Shown: positions 8,022 through 16,551 of the stretch, in pieces
How positions within the stretch are numbered: position 1 is the stretch's first letter
Layout: every line of letters starts with the position of its first letter
Source: Bradyrhizobium sp. CCGB01
GTDB taxonomy: Bacteria; Pseudomonadota; Alphaproteobacteria; Rhizobiales; Xanthobacteraceae
Reading direction: 5' to 3'
NCBI RefSeq assembly: GCF_024199795.1
Contig: NZ_JANADK010000001.1
Coordinates: 3,968,001-4,032,000 of the forward strand
DNA: 64,000 nucleotides
Translations under genes and position numbers: made by a program
The notes under the pieces: model-generated
What the model was told of the DNA's origin: nothing
Databases searched by the model: none
Seen by the model: the letters and a program-made list of their open reading frames with translations, nothing else

Positions 8022-9011
8022 ATGAAAAAGCTGATCAACAGCGCCGACACGGTGCTCGAAGAGAGTCTCGACGGATTGGCGGCGGCCCATGCCGATATCC
8101 TGCTGCTCGGTGCCGAGAGAAAGTTCGTGCGCCGCCGTACTCTGAAGCCGGGCAAGGTCGCGCTCATCTCTGGCGGCGGCTCCGGCCATGAACCGCTGCA
8201 TGCGGGCTTTGTCGGCCACGGCATGCTCGATGCGGCATGTCCGGGCCAGGTCTTCACCTCGCCGACGCCGGATCAGATGATCGAGGCGGCGGAGGCCGTC
8301 GACACCGGGGCAGGCGTGCTCTTCATCGTCAAGAACTACGAAGGCGATGTGATGAATTTCACGATGGCCGCCGAGATGGCCGGGCGTGAGGTCGCAAGCG
8401 TGGTGACCAACGATGACGTCGCGGTCGAGAAATCGACCTACACGACCGGCCGTCGCGGCGTCGCGGGGACGCTGATCGTGGAAAAGATGGTCGGGGCCGC
8501 GGCCGAAAAGGGAATGCCGCTCGCCGCGCTCAAGACGCTCGGCGATGACGTCAACCGGCGCACCCGCTCGATGGGCGTGGCGCTGCTGCCGTGCACCGTC
8601 CCGGCGGCGGGCAGGCCGAACTTCACCCTGGCTGACAACGAAATGGAAATGGGAGTCGGCATTCATGGTGAGCCGGGGCGCCGCAGGGTGCCGCTGGCCT
8701 CTGCCGATGACATTGCTGCCGAGATGCTCAACTCAATCCTGAGCGATCTCGCACCCGGCAGGGGCAGCGAAGTCCTGCTTCTGGTCAACGGGTTTGGCGC
8801 AACGCCTCTGATCGAACTCTATCTGATGGTCAACAGCGCCAAGCGGATTTTGGACGGGGCGGGGATCGGGGCGACGCGTTTCCTGACCGGTTCTTACGTG
8901 ACGTCCCTCGACATGGCCGGTGCCTCGATCACCGTCTCCGTGCTCGACAGCCAGTCAAAGGAATTGTGGGACGCCCCAGTGCATACAGCCGCGCTACGCT
9001 GGGGTATCTGA
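8022..9011 (+). CDS. dhaK: Dihydroxyacetone kinase subunit DhaK
   Basis: A 329-residue DhaK of normal length. GGGSGHEP (about residues 51-58) binds substrate, and His215 in MGVGIHGEPG matches the histidine that forms a hemiaminal with dihydroxyacetone. ATG 8022 is preceded by GGGAGG (8011-8016). The frame is open upstream to 7944 but that part overlaps the previous gene. DhaK receives phosphate from DhaL-ATP to yield dihydroxyacetone phosphate. It is the last gene of the operon. Confidence 0.94.
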   Translation: MKKLINSADTVLEESLDGLAAAHADILLLGAERKFVRRRTLKPGKVALISGGGSGHEPLHAGFVGHGMLDAACPGQVFTSPTPDQMIEAAEAVDTGAGVLFIVKNYEGDVMNFTMAAEMAGREVASVVTNDDVAVEKSTYTTGRRGVAGTLIVEKMVGAAAEKGMPLAALKTLGDDVNRRTRSMGVALLPCTVPAAGRPNFTLADNEMEMGVGIHGEPGRRRVPLASADDIAAEMLNSILSDLAPGRGSEVLLLVNGFGATPLIELYLMVNSAKRILDGAGIGATRFLTGSYVTSLDMAGASITVSVLDSQSKELWDAPVHTAALRWGI

Positions 9012-9551
9012 TGGATTTTGTCGTGGTCGGGTGATGCCGCTGCCGTCAGGCCGCGGTTGCATCTCGGGGATGGAGTCGCGAAAGGAGCGCAGGAGGCTGC
9101 CCGGGAGCGTGGTCAGATGCTCGACTTTGCGGACTTATTTTTACGATCGCCGCGGCGGTCTCGTGCGCCGGTGCATCCTTTTACTGGCACTGAGCTGCCC
9201 ATTGCGCTGGCGGTTCCGGACAACGATGAAGGCTGCATGTGCGCGACGTGTGCATCGGAAGATCAACAAGAATCTTGTGACGGCCAACGCGGTCCGCACG
9301 CAGCGCTCGCGGAATAGGATCTGGACCTGATTGCCCAAAACGGCACTGGCGATTGGCCCGGCGACGCTCCATCGCCGGGCCAATGCGGTGAGGCGAAGGC
9401 CGCAATCTCGGATGCCTGGTGGCTAATGCCCGTGAAATTAATTGCTTCTGCGATGCGGCGTCGCTCCCTAGTTTCGGTCTGTGCTTGACGAATTCCAGCG
9501 TCCGCACGAGCACGGTCAAGTGCGTGATCCCGGAAGGAGACGACTACGATC
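9012..9551 (+). other. Intergenic stretch after dhaK
   Basis: These 540 bases have several short ORFs on both strands but none with a convincing ribosome site, family match or coding pattern. They contain one copy of a dispersed repeat (9229-9330) and the leader of the desaturase gene, with AAGGAG at 9534-9539, thirteen bases before its ATG. No terminator with a T run is visible. Confidence 0.5.
9229..9330 (+). repeat. Dispersed repeat, copy A
   Basis: About 100 bases matching two other places in the window (16123-16271 and 36795-36907). The shared core reads GTGTGCATCGG then AGATCAACAA and AATCT. Copies A and B also share a tail with AGGATCTG near 9318. The 5' part present in B and C is missing here. 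Confidence 0.6.
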
Positions 9552-10511
9552 ATGAGCAATGCGATCACTGCCGCCGGAGAAAAGCCGCTGACTCCGACCA
9601 TGCTGTGCGAATTATCGGTGCGGTCCGATTGGCAAGGCCTGGTCCGTGCGGCCAGCCACTACGGCGTCATCGTCGCTGTCGGCGCGCTGATCTGGCTGGT
9701 CTCGTCGCGATACGGAATCGTCTGGGCGTTGCCGCTGGTCGTCGTCCAAGGCTACTTTGTCGCATTCCTGTTCATGGTGGTGCACGAGACCGCCCATAAG
9801 ACGGCGTTCCGCAGCCGCGCGCTCAATCTCGCCTTCGGTCATCTCTCCGCGTTCGCGGTCGGCTTGCCTTACGAGTACTACTGCCTGTTCCACTGGGATC
9901 ATCATCGCTATACGCAGGATCCAAAGAGGGATCCGGAACTACTGTCGGTTCCGATCCCGACTTCGGACGCGCAACTGGTGATCGTCTATAGCGGCTTGCG
10001 GCAGGTAGCCTTCCGGGCGCGGCTGATGCTTCGCCATGCGTTGACCGGCAACGCCACATCGCCCTGGATTCCGGAAAGCAAACGCCACATTGTCGTGACG
10101 GAAGCGCGCCTCTATCTGGCAGGCTACGTCGCGCTGCTGCTGGCATCGGTCGCGCTGCAAACTTTGATCCTGTTGTGGATCTGGGTCGTTCCCGTGATCG
10201 TCGGTCAAGTGTTTCTGCGTCCGTATCTTCTTGCCGAACACACCGGTTGCGATCGCACACGCAGCGCCTTCCAGAATACGCGCACCACTTATACCGCCAT
10301 GTTTGTGCGCTGGTTTGCATGGAACATGCCCTATCATGTCGAGCACCATGCCTATCCTTCGATTCCGTTTCACGCGCTGCCGAAACTGAACCGGATCGTC
10401 GCCGATCAGATCGTCCACCGCGGCCCTGGCTACATCGCAGTGACGCGGCAGACGTGGGCTTGGTTTCGCCGCGCACGCAATGGCATCGAAAGCGCGATCG
10501 GTTCTGATTGA
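9552..10511 (+). CDS. Membrane fatty-acid desaturase / hydroxylase family protein
   Basis: A 319-residue membrane di-iron enzyme. The three histidine boxes are HETAH (about residue 76), HWDHH (about 115) and HVEHH near residue 263, and about four hydrophobic segments surround them. This is the FA_desaturase family, which inserts double bonds or hydroxyl groups in acyl chains or similar lipids using O2 and an electron donor. The exact substrate cannot be read from sequence. It is monocistronic, with AAGGAG 13 bases before the ATG. Nothing next to it suggests a pathway. Confidence 0.85.
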   Translation: MSNAITAAGEKPLTPTMLCELSVRSDWQGLVRAASHYGVIVAVGALIWLVSSRYGIVWALPLVVVQGYFVAFLFMVVHETAHKTAFRSRALNLAFGHLSAFAVGLPYEYYCLFHWDHHRYTQDPKRDPELLSVPIPTSDAQLVIVYSGLRQVAFRARLMLRHALTGNATSPWIPESKRHIVVTEARLYLAGYVALLLASVALQTLILLWIWVVPVIVGQVFLRPYLLAEHTGCDRTRSAFQNTRTTYTAMFVRWFAWNMPYHVEHHAYPSIPFHALPKLNRIVADQIVHRGPGYIAVTRQTWAWFRRARNGIESAIGSD

Positions 10512-10841
10512 ATCGAGATCAGGGCCTGACGAAAGCCAGCAGGGTGCCGTTGCCGCAGGCAGCGGCGCGCAGATGCCGCCCGCGCTGCGAACGCCGGTCG
10601 CGCGCCTTTGCTTCTCCGGAGGCGGTTCCGATCCCGAACAGATCAGCCCCGGCTACGATGCGCCCAAGGAGTGGGCAGCTTGATGAATTTATTGCCGCGG
10701 TCACAGTCGGAAGCTGCTCTGCTTACGCAAGAATTGGGCAGCGTCGGGCCTTGTCGATTAATTGCTTCACGGTCTCCCGTCTTCAGACGACCCTCTCGCC
10801 ACGGTCGATCACTCCGGTCGCCGGCATCACAGGGGTTTGGC
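10512..10841 (+). other. Intergenic stretch upstream of the ABC operon
   Basis: 330 bases with no supported gene. Open frames on both strands cross it, including one running into the binding-protein gene, but the real protein clearly starts at 10842 with a signal peptide. It should hold the promoter of the ABC operon; no clear operator or terminator was seen. Confidence 0.45.
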
Positions 10842-11840
10842 ATGCGATCAACAACCGCTCTTCGCGCTGCCGTGTTCGTGCTATCTGCGTCCTTTCTGTT
10901 TGCGATGCCTGTGCGCGCGACAGCCGAAGAATTGCGGAAGGCGCGGCTCGCCCAGAATCTTGGGCCGATCTCAGGACTGGCGATCATCGCCAATGCGAAA
11001 GGCATTTTCGCCAAGCAGGGGCTCGACATCTCGGTCTCCAATTTCACCAGCGGGAAGCAGTGCCTCGATACGGTGCTTGGGGGAGGGGCGGATATCGCGA
11101 CAACCGCCGAGGCGCCGGTCACGGCGGCCGCGATGGCGCAACAGCCGATCGCCTTCGTGGCGGGGATGGAATATTCGGATCTCAAGACCATGACCGCAGC
11201 TTCTGCCGGGATCAGGACGAAGGCCGATCTGCGTGGAAAGCGAATCGCCTTTACGGCCGGAACCGGCAGCGAAGTTTACACGTCGGTTCTGTTGAAAGCG
11301 GCGGGCCTGACGTCGAAGGACGTGACGCTCGTCAACCTGCGACCTCAGGAGATGCTTCCCGCCATGGCGGCCGGCAGTATCGACGCGTTCGATACCTGGG
11401 AGCCGCACGTCGCGAATGCGAAGAAGGCTCTTGGCGAAGGCGCGATCCCGCTTGAGACCAAAGGTCTCTACTCGGAGACCTTCAACATTGTCGTTACGCA
11501 GTCTTACCTCGCGGCCAACCCGGCGACCGTCAGCAAGTTCCTGGCGTCCCTCATCGAAGCCGAGGGCTGGCTCAAGGCGCATCCGGATGAAGCGATCGAC
11601 GTCATCGCCGCAGCGACCGGGATGAAACGCGATGAATTGGCTGCGATCTGGCCAGACTACGTCTACCATGTGCGCCTCGACGACAGGATTCTCGCGACTC
11701 TGAAAACCCATGCCGCCTGGCGGCTCGAGACCGGCAATCATCCCCCTGGAGCGAGCATGCCCGATTTCTCGAAAGTCTTGGTGACGGCGCCGCTGAAGGC
11801 GCTCGATCCAGCTCGCGTCACACTGGAGGCGCGCCCGTGA
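10842..11840 (+). CDS. ABC transporter substrate-binding protein, NMT1/SsuA-like
   Basis: A 332-residue exported binding protein. ATG 10842 gives a signal peptide (hydrophobic residues 8-22, cleavage near ATAEE at 26-31). The body has the NMT1/THI5-like fold seen in nitrate, sulfonate, taurine and pyrimidine-precursor receptors (GIFAKQGLDISV, then GGGADIATTAEAP). Its stop overlaps the GTG of the permease. Ligand unknown; the nearby amidase hints at a nitrogen compound such as a ureide or amide, which is inference only. Confidence 0.82.
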   Translation: MRSTTALRAAVFVLSASFLFAMPVRATAEELRKARLAQNLGPISGLAIIANAKGIFAKQGLDISVSNFTSGKQCLDTVLGGGADIATTAEAPVTAAAMAQQPIAFVAGMEYSDLKTMTAASAGIRTKADLRGKRIAFTAGTGSEVYTSVLLKAAGLTSKDVTLVNLRPQEMLPAMAAGSIDAFDTWEPHVANAKKALGEGAIPLETKGLYSETFNIVVTQSYLAANPATVSKFLASLIEAEGWLKAHPDEAIDVIAAATGMKRDELAAIWPDYVYHVRLDDRILATLKTHAAWRLETGNHPPGASMPDFSKVLVTAPLKALDPARVTLEARP

Positions 11841-12616
11841 GCGTCGGCGGACGCAGCAGTGCGCGCGCGACCGCACGGCTGAGCGTACTGGTCGCTATCC
11901 TCTCCGTGCCCGCCTTCACAGGCGTGTGGGAACTGGTTGCGCGCTCCGGCATCGTGAACGCCGTGCTGTTTCCGCCGCCATCGACCGTCGCTGTCGCCGT
12001 TCTCGAATGGATCCGCAGCGGACAGTTTTTCGGGGACCTGATGGCGAGCCTCTCGCGCGTGGCCGCGGGATTTGCGATCGGGGCCGCGGGCGGGATCGTA
12101 CTTGGCGTCCTGACTGGCAGGTTTCGGCTGGTGTCCAGCCTGCTTTCACCCTTGTTTCACATCCTTCGACCAATTCCTCCCATCGCCTTCGTGCCGATCG
12201 TCATCCTCTGGTTTGGCCTCTCGGAGACAGGCAAGCTCTTCCTGGTCGTTTGGGGCGTGTTCTTCACGGTATGGCTCGCGACCCACATAGGGGTGCAGAA
12301 AGTCGACCGTGGACTTATCCGTGCCGCCCAGATGCTCAGCACGCCGCAACCGCAGATGCTGTGGGAGATCGTCCTTCTTGGCGCGCTGCCTTATATCACG
12401 GTCGGTCTTCGGACCGCGGTGAGCATCTCTTTCTACACGCTGGTCGCCGCGGAGTTGGCGGGAGCGTTCGCCGGTATCGTCTACCGTATCGAAATTGCGC
12501 AACAGAACATGCAAACGGGTCAGGTCATGGGCGGGTTGGCGGCTCTCGGGTTGCTTTCCTTCGTCGCCGACCGTTCCTTCGCGATTCTTGCCGAACGTGC
12601 GGTGTGGTGGCGATGA
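11837..12616 (+). CDS. ABC transporter permease, SsuC/TauC-like
   Basis: A 259-residue permease starting at GTG 11837, overlapping the previous stop by four bases. It has about six hydrophobic segments and an EAA-like loop near residues 155-175 (LIRAAQMLSTPQPQMLWEI). Length and layout match the nitrate/sulfonate/taurine importer family. Its stop overlaps the ATPase start, so the three genes are translationally coupled. Confidence 0.85.
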   Translation: MSVGGRSSARATARLSVLVAILSVPAFTGVWELVARSGIVNAVLFPPPSTVAVAVLEWIRSGQFFGDLMASLSRVAAGFAIGAAGGIVLGVLTGRFRLVSSLLSPLFHILRPIPPIAFVPIVILWFGLSETGKLFLVVWGVFFTVWLATHIGVQKVDRGLIRAAQMLSTPQPQMLWEIVLLGALPYITVGLRTAVSISFYTLVAAELAGAFAGIVYRIEIAQQNMQTGQVMGGLAALGLLSFVADRSFAILAERAVWWR

Positions 12617-13479
12617 CCCCGAGCCTGCTTCGTCCAGACCAGCCGCTCAGGCTCGTGGATACGTACTCGCCTTCCGCGCCGGCGCGTCAGGCGATCATCC
12701 GGGTCGAGGAGCTGAGTATCGTCTTCGATGCGCCGAGGGGACAGGTTATCGCGGTCGACCGCGTATCCCTGGCGGTAGCCCATGGGGAATTCGTCTCGAT
12801 CGTCGGTCCATCCGGCTGCGGCAAGTCCACGCTCCTGAATGCGATGGCCGGCCTCGAGCGGCCGTTCGAAGGTCAGGTGCTCATAGCCGGCGAAGCAATG
12901 CTCGCGCCACGGCCCGAGATCGGGATGGTCTTCCAGCAGCCACATCTGTTTCCGTGGAAATCGGTGCGCCGGAACATCGCGCACGGGCCGCGCGCCCTCG
13001 GCAAGCCGAAAGCGGAGGCGCTGCGGATTGCCGACGACCTCATCGAGATGATCGGACTGACCAAATTTGCGTCGTCATATCCGCACACGCTGTCGGGAGG
13101 CATGCAGCAGCGGGTTGCGATTGCCCGTGCCCTCGCCAATCAGCCGCGTGTGCTGTTGATGGACGAGCCTTTCGGAGCGCTGGATGCGCAGACCCGGGCG
13201 GTCATGCAGGACAATCTGCTCGAGCTCCGCGAGCGGATCAACGCAACAATCGTCTTCGTCACACACGACATCGATGAAGCGATCCTTCTCTCTGACCGTG
13301 TGCTGATCATGAGCGCGGGACCAGGCCGCATCCTCAAAGACCTTCAGGTGAGCCTGCCGCGACCGCGCTCCAACGCCATCGTTGCGGAGGCTGCCTATCT
13401 CGCCCTCAAGCGGGATTGCCTTGACCTGATCCGCTCGGAAGGCCGCAGGGCCTTCGAGCAGCTGGAAATCAGGAGGTAG
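12613..13479 (+). CDS. ABC transporter ATP-binding protein, SsuB/TauB-like
   Basis: A 288-residue ATPase with a roughly 30-residue N-terminal extension before the ABC fold. Walker A is GPSGCGKST (about residue 68), then Q-loop VFQQPHLFPW typical of SsuB/TauB, signature LSGGMQQRV, Walker B LLMDEP and H-loop VTHD. ATG 12613 overlaps the permease stop. The frame is open upstream, but that is a shadow of the permease gene. Confidence 0.88.
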   Translation: MTPSLLRPDQPLRLVDTYSPSAPARQAIIRVEELSIVFDAPRGQVIAVDRVSLAVAHGEFVSIVGPSGCGKSTLLNAMAGLERPFEGQVLIAGEAMLAPRPEIGMVFQQPHLFPWKSVRRNIAHGPRALGKPKAEALRIADDLIEMIGLTKFASSYPHTLSGGMQQRVAIARALANQPRVLLMDEPFGALDAQTRAVMQDNLLELRERINATIVFVTHDIDEAILLSDRVLIMSAGPGRILKDLQVSLPRPRSNAIVAEAAYLALKRDCLDLIRSEGRRAFEQLEIRR

Positions 13480-13547
13480 GCGCCTGACGACATCGTCTGG
13501 CACGGCTCTTGAATGGTTTTCCTTGCGGCGGCAAGGGGAGCGAGCAG

Positions 13548-14273
13548 ATGTCAGCGGCAAGTCTCAGGAATACGACCGGCATCATGCTGGCGGGATCGGA
13601 TGCTCTGGTCGGGTCGCTGCCCGGCTTGTTGGATCCGCTGTGTGAGGCTGACCGGCGTCGTGTCCTCGCCATCGGCCGCGAGGAGGTCCTGCAGGCAGGC
13701 AAGCATGTCTGGCGGCAGGGCGACCTACAGAACGGCATTTATCTGATCGAAGAGGGGCGTATTCGCAGCTACTACGCGGCTCCTTCCGGACGTGAGGTGA
13801 CGCTGGCCTATTGGTTCGCCGGCAATTTTGTCGGCGGCCCGGATCTGTTCGGTACCGGTGCCCACGTATGGTCTTCGGTTGCGGTGGAGCGGAGCCAAGT
13901 GACGTTTTTGCCCGGCCCAGCCCTACGCGCGCTAGCGCTTCAATCGGCCAGCATCGCGGTCGCTCTCCTGGATGCACTCGCGTTCAAGGCAAGGTGCTAC
14001 TCGGCCATGGCGCAAATGCTGGGGACCCGCTCGGTTACCGAGCGGTTGCATCGTCTGTTGGTTTTTCTCTCGAAGATCTACGGCTCGCAGCAAGGCCGTG
14101 AGATCGTGATCGGGATCCCGTTCACGCATGGTGATCTCGCCAATCTGATCGGCTCAACCCGCCAATGGGTTACGGTGCAGCTTTCTCGCATGCAGGCAAG
14201 GGGCGTTATCCGTTATCATCGGGGCCTGATTGTGATCCTCAATCTACGCGCTCTCGATCTCGAAGTCGTCTAA
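13548..14273 (+). CDS. Crp/Fnr-family transcriptional regulator
   Basis: A 241-residue regulator with an N-terminal cyclic-nucleotide-like beta barrel (residues about 30-130) and a C-terminal winged helix (FTHGDLANLIGSTRQWVTVQLSRM). There is no N-terminal cysteine cluster, so it is not an iron-sulfur Fnr. I chose ATG 13548 because AGGGGAG (13534-13540) lies seven bases upstream; a TTG at 13509 is in frame but has no ribosome site. It follows the ABC genes by 68 bases and its stop overlaps the opposite amidase gene by four bases. It may control both, but no binding palindrome was found. Confidence 0.85.
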   Translation: MSAASLRNTTGIMLAGSDALVGSLPGLLDPLCEADRRRVLAIGREEVLQAGKHVWRQGDLQNGIYLIEEGRIRSYYAAPSGREVTLAYWFAGNFVGGPDLFGTGAHVWSSVAVERSQVTFLPGPALRALALQSASIAVALLDALAFKARCYSAMAQMLGTRSVTERLHRLLVFLSKIYGSQQGREIVIGIPFTHGDLANLIGSTRQWVTVQLSRMQARGVIRYHRGLIVILNLRALDLEVV

Positions 14274-15652
14274 GGCGCGGCCTTCTGATATTCTTTTAGA
14301 TCGAACTGTGCAGCCTTCGCATCGGGCAGCCATCGCTCGGCAAGGTCGAGAAGAGCGTGGTCACGCCACGCAGGCGCCAGCAAAGTGATGCCCATCGGCA
14401 TCCCGTTGACGAGCGTTGCGTTGGGAACTGCCACCGCGCACAAGTCCACCAGATTGGCAAAATAAGAGTAGTAACCGAGGCGACTATTGAGCGTGATAGG
14501 ATCTTCCATCATCTCCGAGATCGTGAAGGGGCGTGGTGCGGTAGGTACCACCAGGACATCGATCTCCTCGAAAAGCGATTGGATCTGCCGTCGCAGCTTC
14601 AAGAGCAGATGTTGCGCGGCGAACGCATCTATTGCGGAAAACCGGGCAGCTGCGCTCAGCACGTTGCGGGTGACTTCAAGCAGTTCGCCATGATCGATGT
14701 CGAGGAGCTTACTGATCGCAGCATGACGTTCAGCAATCCAAGGCCCTGAGAAGAGCATTTCACCGGCTTCGGCGAAGGGCGTGAAGTCAATCTGTCTGGC
14801 TTGACCTCCCAGTCCCGAAAGCCTCGCGCAGGCCTGCCTGTAGAGGTCATTACATTCCGGCATGCCGAATGAATTCAGATGACCGACCGAGACCTGGCCG
14901 AACCGGAATTTGCGAGGAGATGGGGAGGACGAGGCAATCCGTTGGCGGCTAAAAGGATCGGCGTCGTCGAATCCTTCGATCAACCCGAGCAGAATTCGAC
15001 CTTCGGCAATGGAATTGCAGAAAATCGAGGGACAATCGAGCGTCGGACAGTTCGGCACAAGCCCCCGGGACGAGACGAGGCCGACGGTTGGCTTGATCCC
15101 AATGATCCCATTGAAGCCTGCGGGAATCCGGCCCGAGCCGCCGGTATCAGTGCCGAGAGCGAAGGCAACATGGCCGGATGCTACAGCAGCAGCCGAACCG
15201 GAACTCGAACCGCCGGAAATATACAGATCGTTAGCAGCGCTGGAACAGGTGCCATAGGGGGAGCGGGTGCCGGACAGTCCGGTTGCGAATTGATCCAGGT
15301 TGGTTTTGCCAAGACAGATCGCACCAGCGGCCGTCAATCTCTCGACGCATCTGGCCGATTGCGCAGCCACATATTCGAATGACGGACAGGCTGCTGTCGT
15401 TGGCATGTCCTCGACGTCAATATTATCCTTGACGCCGAATGGAACGCCAAGGAGCGGCAGGACTTCACCCTTCTCCGCTCGCTGTACAAGGGCATCAGCC
15501 TCGGCCAGCGCTTCTTCTATGGGCCGCACATAGATCCAGCAGTTGCGGCGCCGGTCCCGTTCGATCCGCTCATAGACGGTTGTAATGATGGAGGCTAACT
15601 CGGCAGGCGAACGTAGAGGCCGACTCTGCGCGGATACGATAGCTTGCGGCAC
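14270..15652 (-). CDS. Amidase, allophanate-hydrolase-like (AtzF N-terminal domain)
   Basis: A 460-residue amidase-signature enzyme. The Ser-cisSer-Lys triad is visible: Lys in GVKDNID, Ser in DTGGSGRIPA and the nucleophile in the GGSSSGSA region. Wording such as KDNIDVEDMPTTAACP and KTNLDQFATGL is characteristic of allophanate hydrolase. The C-terminal domain of full AtzF (about 600 residues) is absent, so it is the amidase half only, which would split allophanate or a related acyl-urea. I chose GTG 15652 because AGGAG lies nine bases upstream; a TTG at 15715 is weaker. It is convergent with the Crp/Fnr gene. Confidence 0.78.
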   Translation of the reverse strand: MPQAIVSAQSRPLRSPAELASIITTVYERIERDRRRNCWIYVRPIEEALAEADALVQRAEKGEVLPLLGVPFGVKDNIDVEDMPTTAACPSFEYVAAQSARCVERLTAAGAICLGKTNLDQFATGLSGTRSPYGTCSSAANDLYISGGSSSGSAAAVASGHVAFALGTDTGGSGRIPAGFNGIIGIKPTVGLVSSRGLVPNCPTLDCPSIFCNSIAEGRILLGLIEGFDDADPFSRQRIASSSPSPRKFRFGQVSVGHLNSFGMPECNDLYRQACARLSGLGGQARQIDFTPFAEAGEMLFSGPWIAERHAAISKLLDIDHGELLEVTRNVLSAAARFSAIDAFAAQHLLLKLRRQIQSLFEEIDVLVVPTAPRPFTISEMMEDPITLNSRLGYYSYFANLVDLCAVAVPNATLVNGMPMGITLLAPAWRDHALLDLAERWLPDAKAAQFDLKEYQKAAP

Positions 15653-15726
15653 GGAATGAAACTCCTGAGGGGCATGACCCCATAAATACGAAGCCGCTCC
15701 CAGCAGTGAAAGCAACTAAGCGCCTC

Positions 15727-15777
15727 TGCCGCTCCGGCGGGACTCGAACCTGCAACCAGACTGTTATGAGCGGCGGG
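15727..15777 (-). other. Degenerate tRNA 3' half (possible attachment-site remnant)
   Basis: Read on the minus strand this stretch has an anticodon-loop-like CTCATAA, then a T-arm GCAGG-TTCGAGT-CCCGC and an acceptor-like CGGAGCGGC. One T-stem pair is mismatched (A opposite C), and no D-arm or 5' acceptor strand is found upstream. So it is a tRNA fragment, not a working gene. Such 3' halves are commonly left by integrase-driven insertion at tRNA genes. Confidence 0.4.
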
Positions 15778-16030
15778 ACATCGATCAGCTTCGTTGAATT
15801 TCCTGCGCTTTTCGTGGAATTCGGCCACGTTCGCTGCGCTTCACTTGCGCATTCGCCAACGCACCAATTGGGTCAGGTCGAAAAGAAGCCCTATCGGATA
15901 GAGGTGTCGAAATCGGTTCGTCACCATTCGACACTGCTCTTTCGTTTGCCGTTCCTCCATGGTGGCGTCCGCGCGCAGCGAGATCTTGCCGAGGCTGCGG
16001 ACGGCTTGGCGATCACGCGCTTTCGGTCGC

Positions 16031-16056
16031 TATACTATTTCCGCAAAAATAGTATA
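16031..16056. promoter_or_regulatory. Perfect 10-bp inverted repeat, operator-like
   Basis: Arms TATACTATTT (16031-16040) and AAATAGTATA (16047-16056) are exact complements around a 6-base spacer. The AT-rich arms in a GC-rich background and lack of a T run suggest a dimeric protein-binding site or a recombination site rather than a terminator. No gene follows closely that it would obviously control. Confidence 0.45.
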
Positions 16057-16122
16057 ACGGGAGCGAGCTGGAAGAAATTGTGGTAATAGATTGAAATCTC
16101 AAGACTATCTCTTCTCCGTGGC

Positions 16123-16271
16123 CCCCATGATGGATTGGAGCGAGACCTCAATTTATTCAATGAGTTAGAGGGCCGTGTGTGCACGATGTGTGCATCGGGA
16201 GATCAACAAAAATCTCACCACAGCCAGCGTGAGCAGGCTTGTCGCGCATGCGCAGGATCTGAACTTGTGAG
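16123..16271 (+). repeat. Dispersed repeat, copy B
   Basis: Shares its first 23 bases exactly with copy C (36795 onward) and its core and tail with copy A (9229-9330). A short frame through the copies gives similar peptides (C-x-x-C-A then GDQ), but differences are spread over all codon positions, so it does not look like a conserved protein. Confidence 0.65.
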
Positions 16272-16333
16272 AGCAGGAGGCGGGCGAGTGCTTACATGCC
16301 GCCTCAGATGTTCGAGGCGGAAAGGTCAAAAAT

Positions 16334-16362
16334 TGCAGGTTTGACTCCCACTCACTCCGCCA
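16334..16362 (+). other. tRNA-Ser-like 3' end fragment
   Basis: The sequence ends in CACTCACTCCGCCA, close to the acceptor end of alphaproteobacterial tRNA-Ser, preceded by a T-loop-like GTTTGACT. The T-stem does not pair fully and no tRNA body lies upstream. A 7-bp hairpin at 16299-16320 precedes it. Chance similarity is possible. Confidence 0.3.
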
Positions 16363-16551
16363 CTCTCCCTATGTTTCACGAGATACCGCGAACGGACCCA
16401 TTGGTACAGGGCGACCAAGTGCGAGAAGTAGATCTGGATTTTCGGACGCGCAAAATTGCATTCTGCGCAATGATAAGGGCCATCAAATTGACAGCTCTTT
16501 TCCGCAAACTTGGCGCCGACGGTGAAGAGGGTTGAACTAAGCAGCGCTCCA

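Larger units (their letters stand above)
15653..16551. other. Gene-poor scar region
   Basis: About 900 bases without a supported protein gene. It contains a degenerate tRNA 3' half (15727-15777), a perfect inverted repeat (16031-16056), copy B of a dispersed repeat (16123-16271), a 7-bp hairpin (16299-16320) and a tRNA-Ser-like 3' end (16334-16362). Frames here translate into tRNA-derived peptide wording, showing they are not coding. It looks like debris from past integrations. Confidence 0.55.

Noticed and set aside
9018..9317. 99-codon frame with GDGVAKGAQEA wording, considered as a decayed second dhaL
   Set aside because: The likeness is limited to a few residues, no Asp cluster is present, and part of the frame is the dispersed repeat.
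9435..10768. Shared 12-mer ATTAATTGCTTC upstream of the desaturase gene and upstream of the ABC operon
   Set aside because: In 64 kb many 12-mers recur by chance; no further shared bases around it.
13498..13512. Sigma-54-like promoter TGGCAC-N5-TTGA before the Crp/Fnr gene
   Set aside because: The -12 element ends in A instead of the required C, and no enhancer-binding regulator is nearby; one such near-match is expected by chance.
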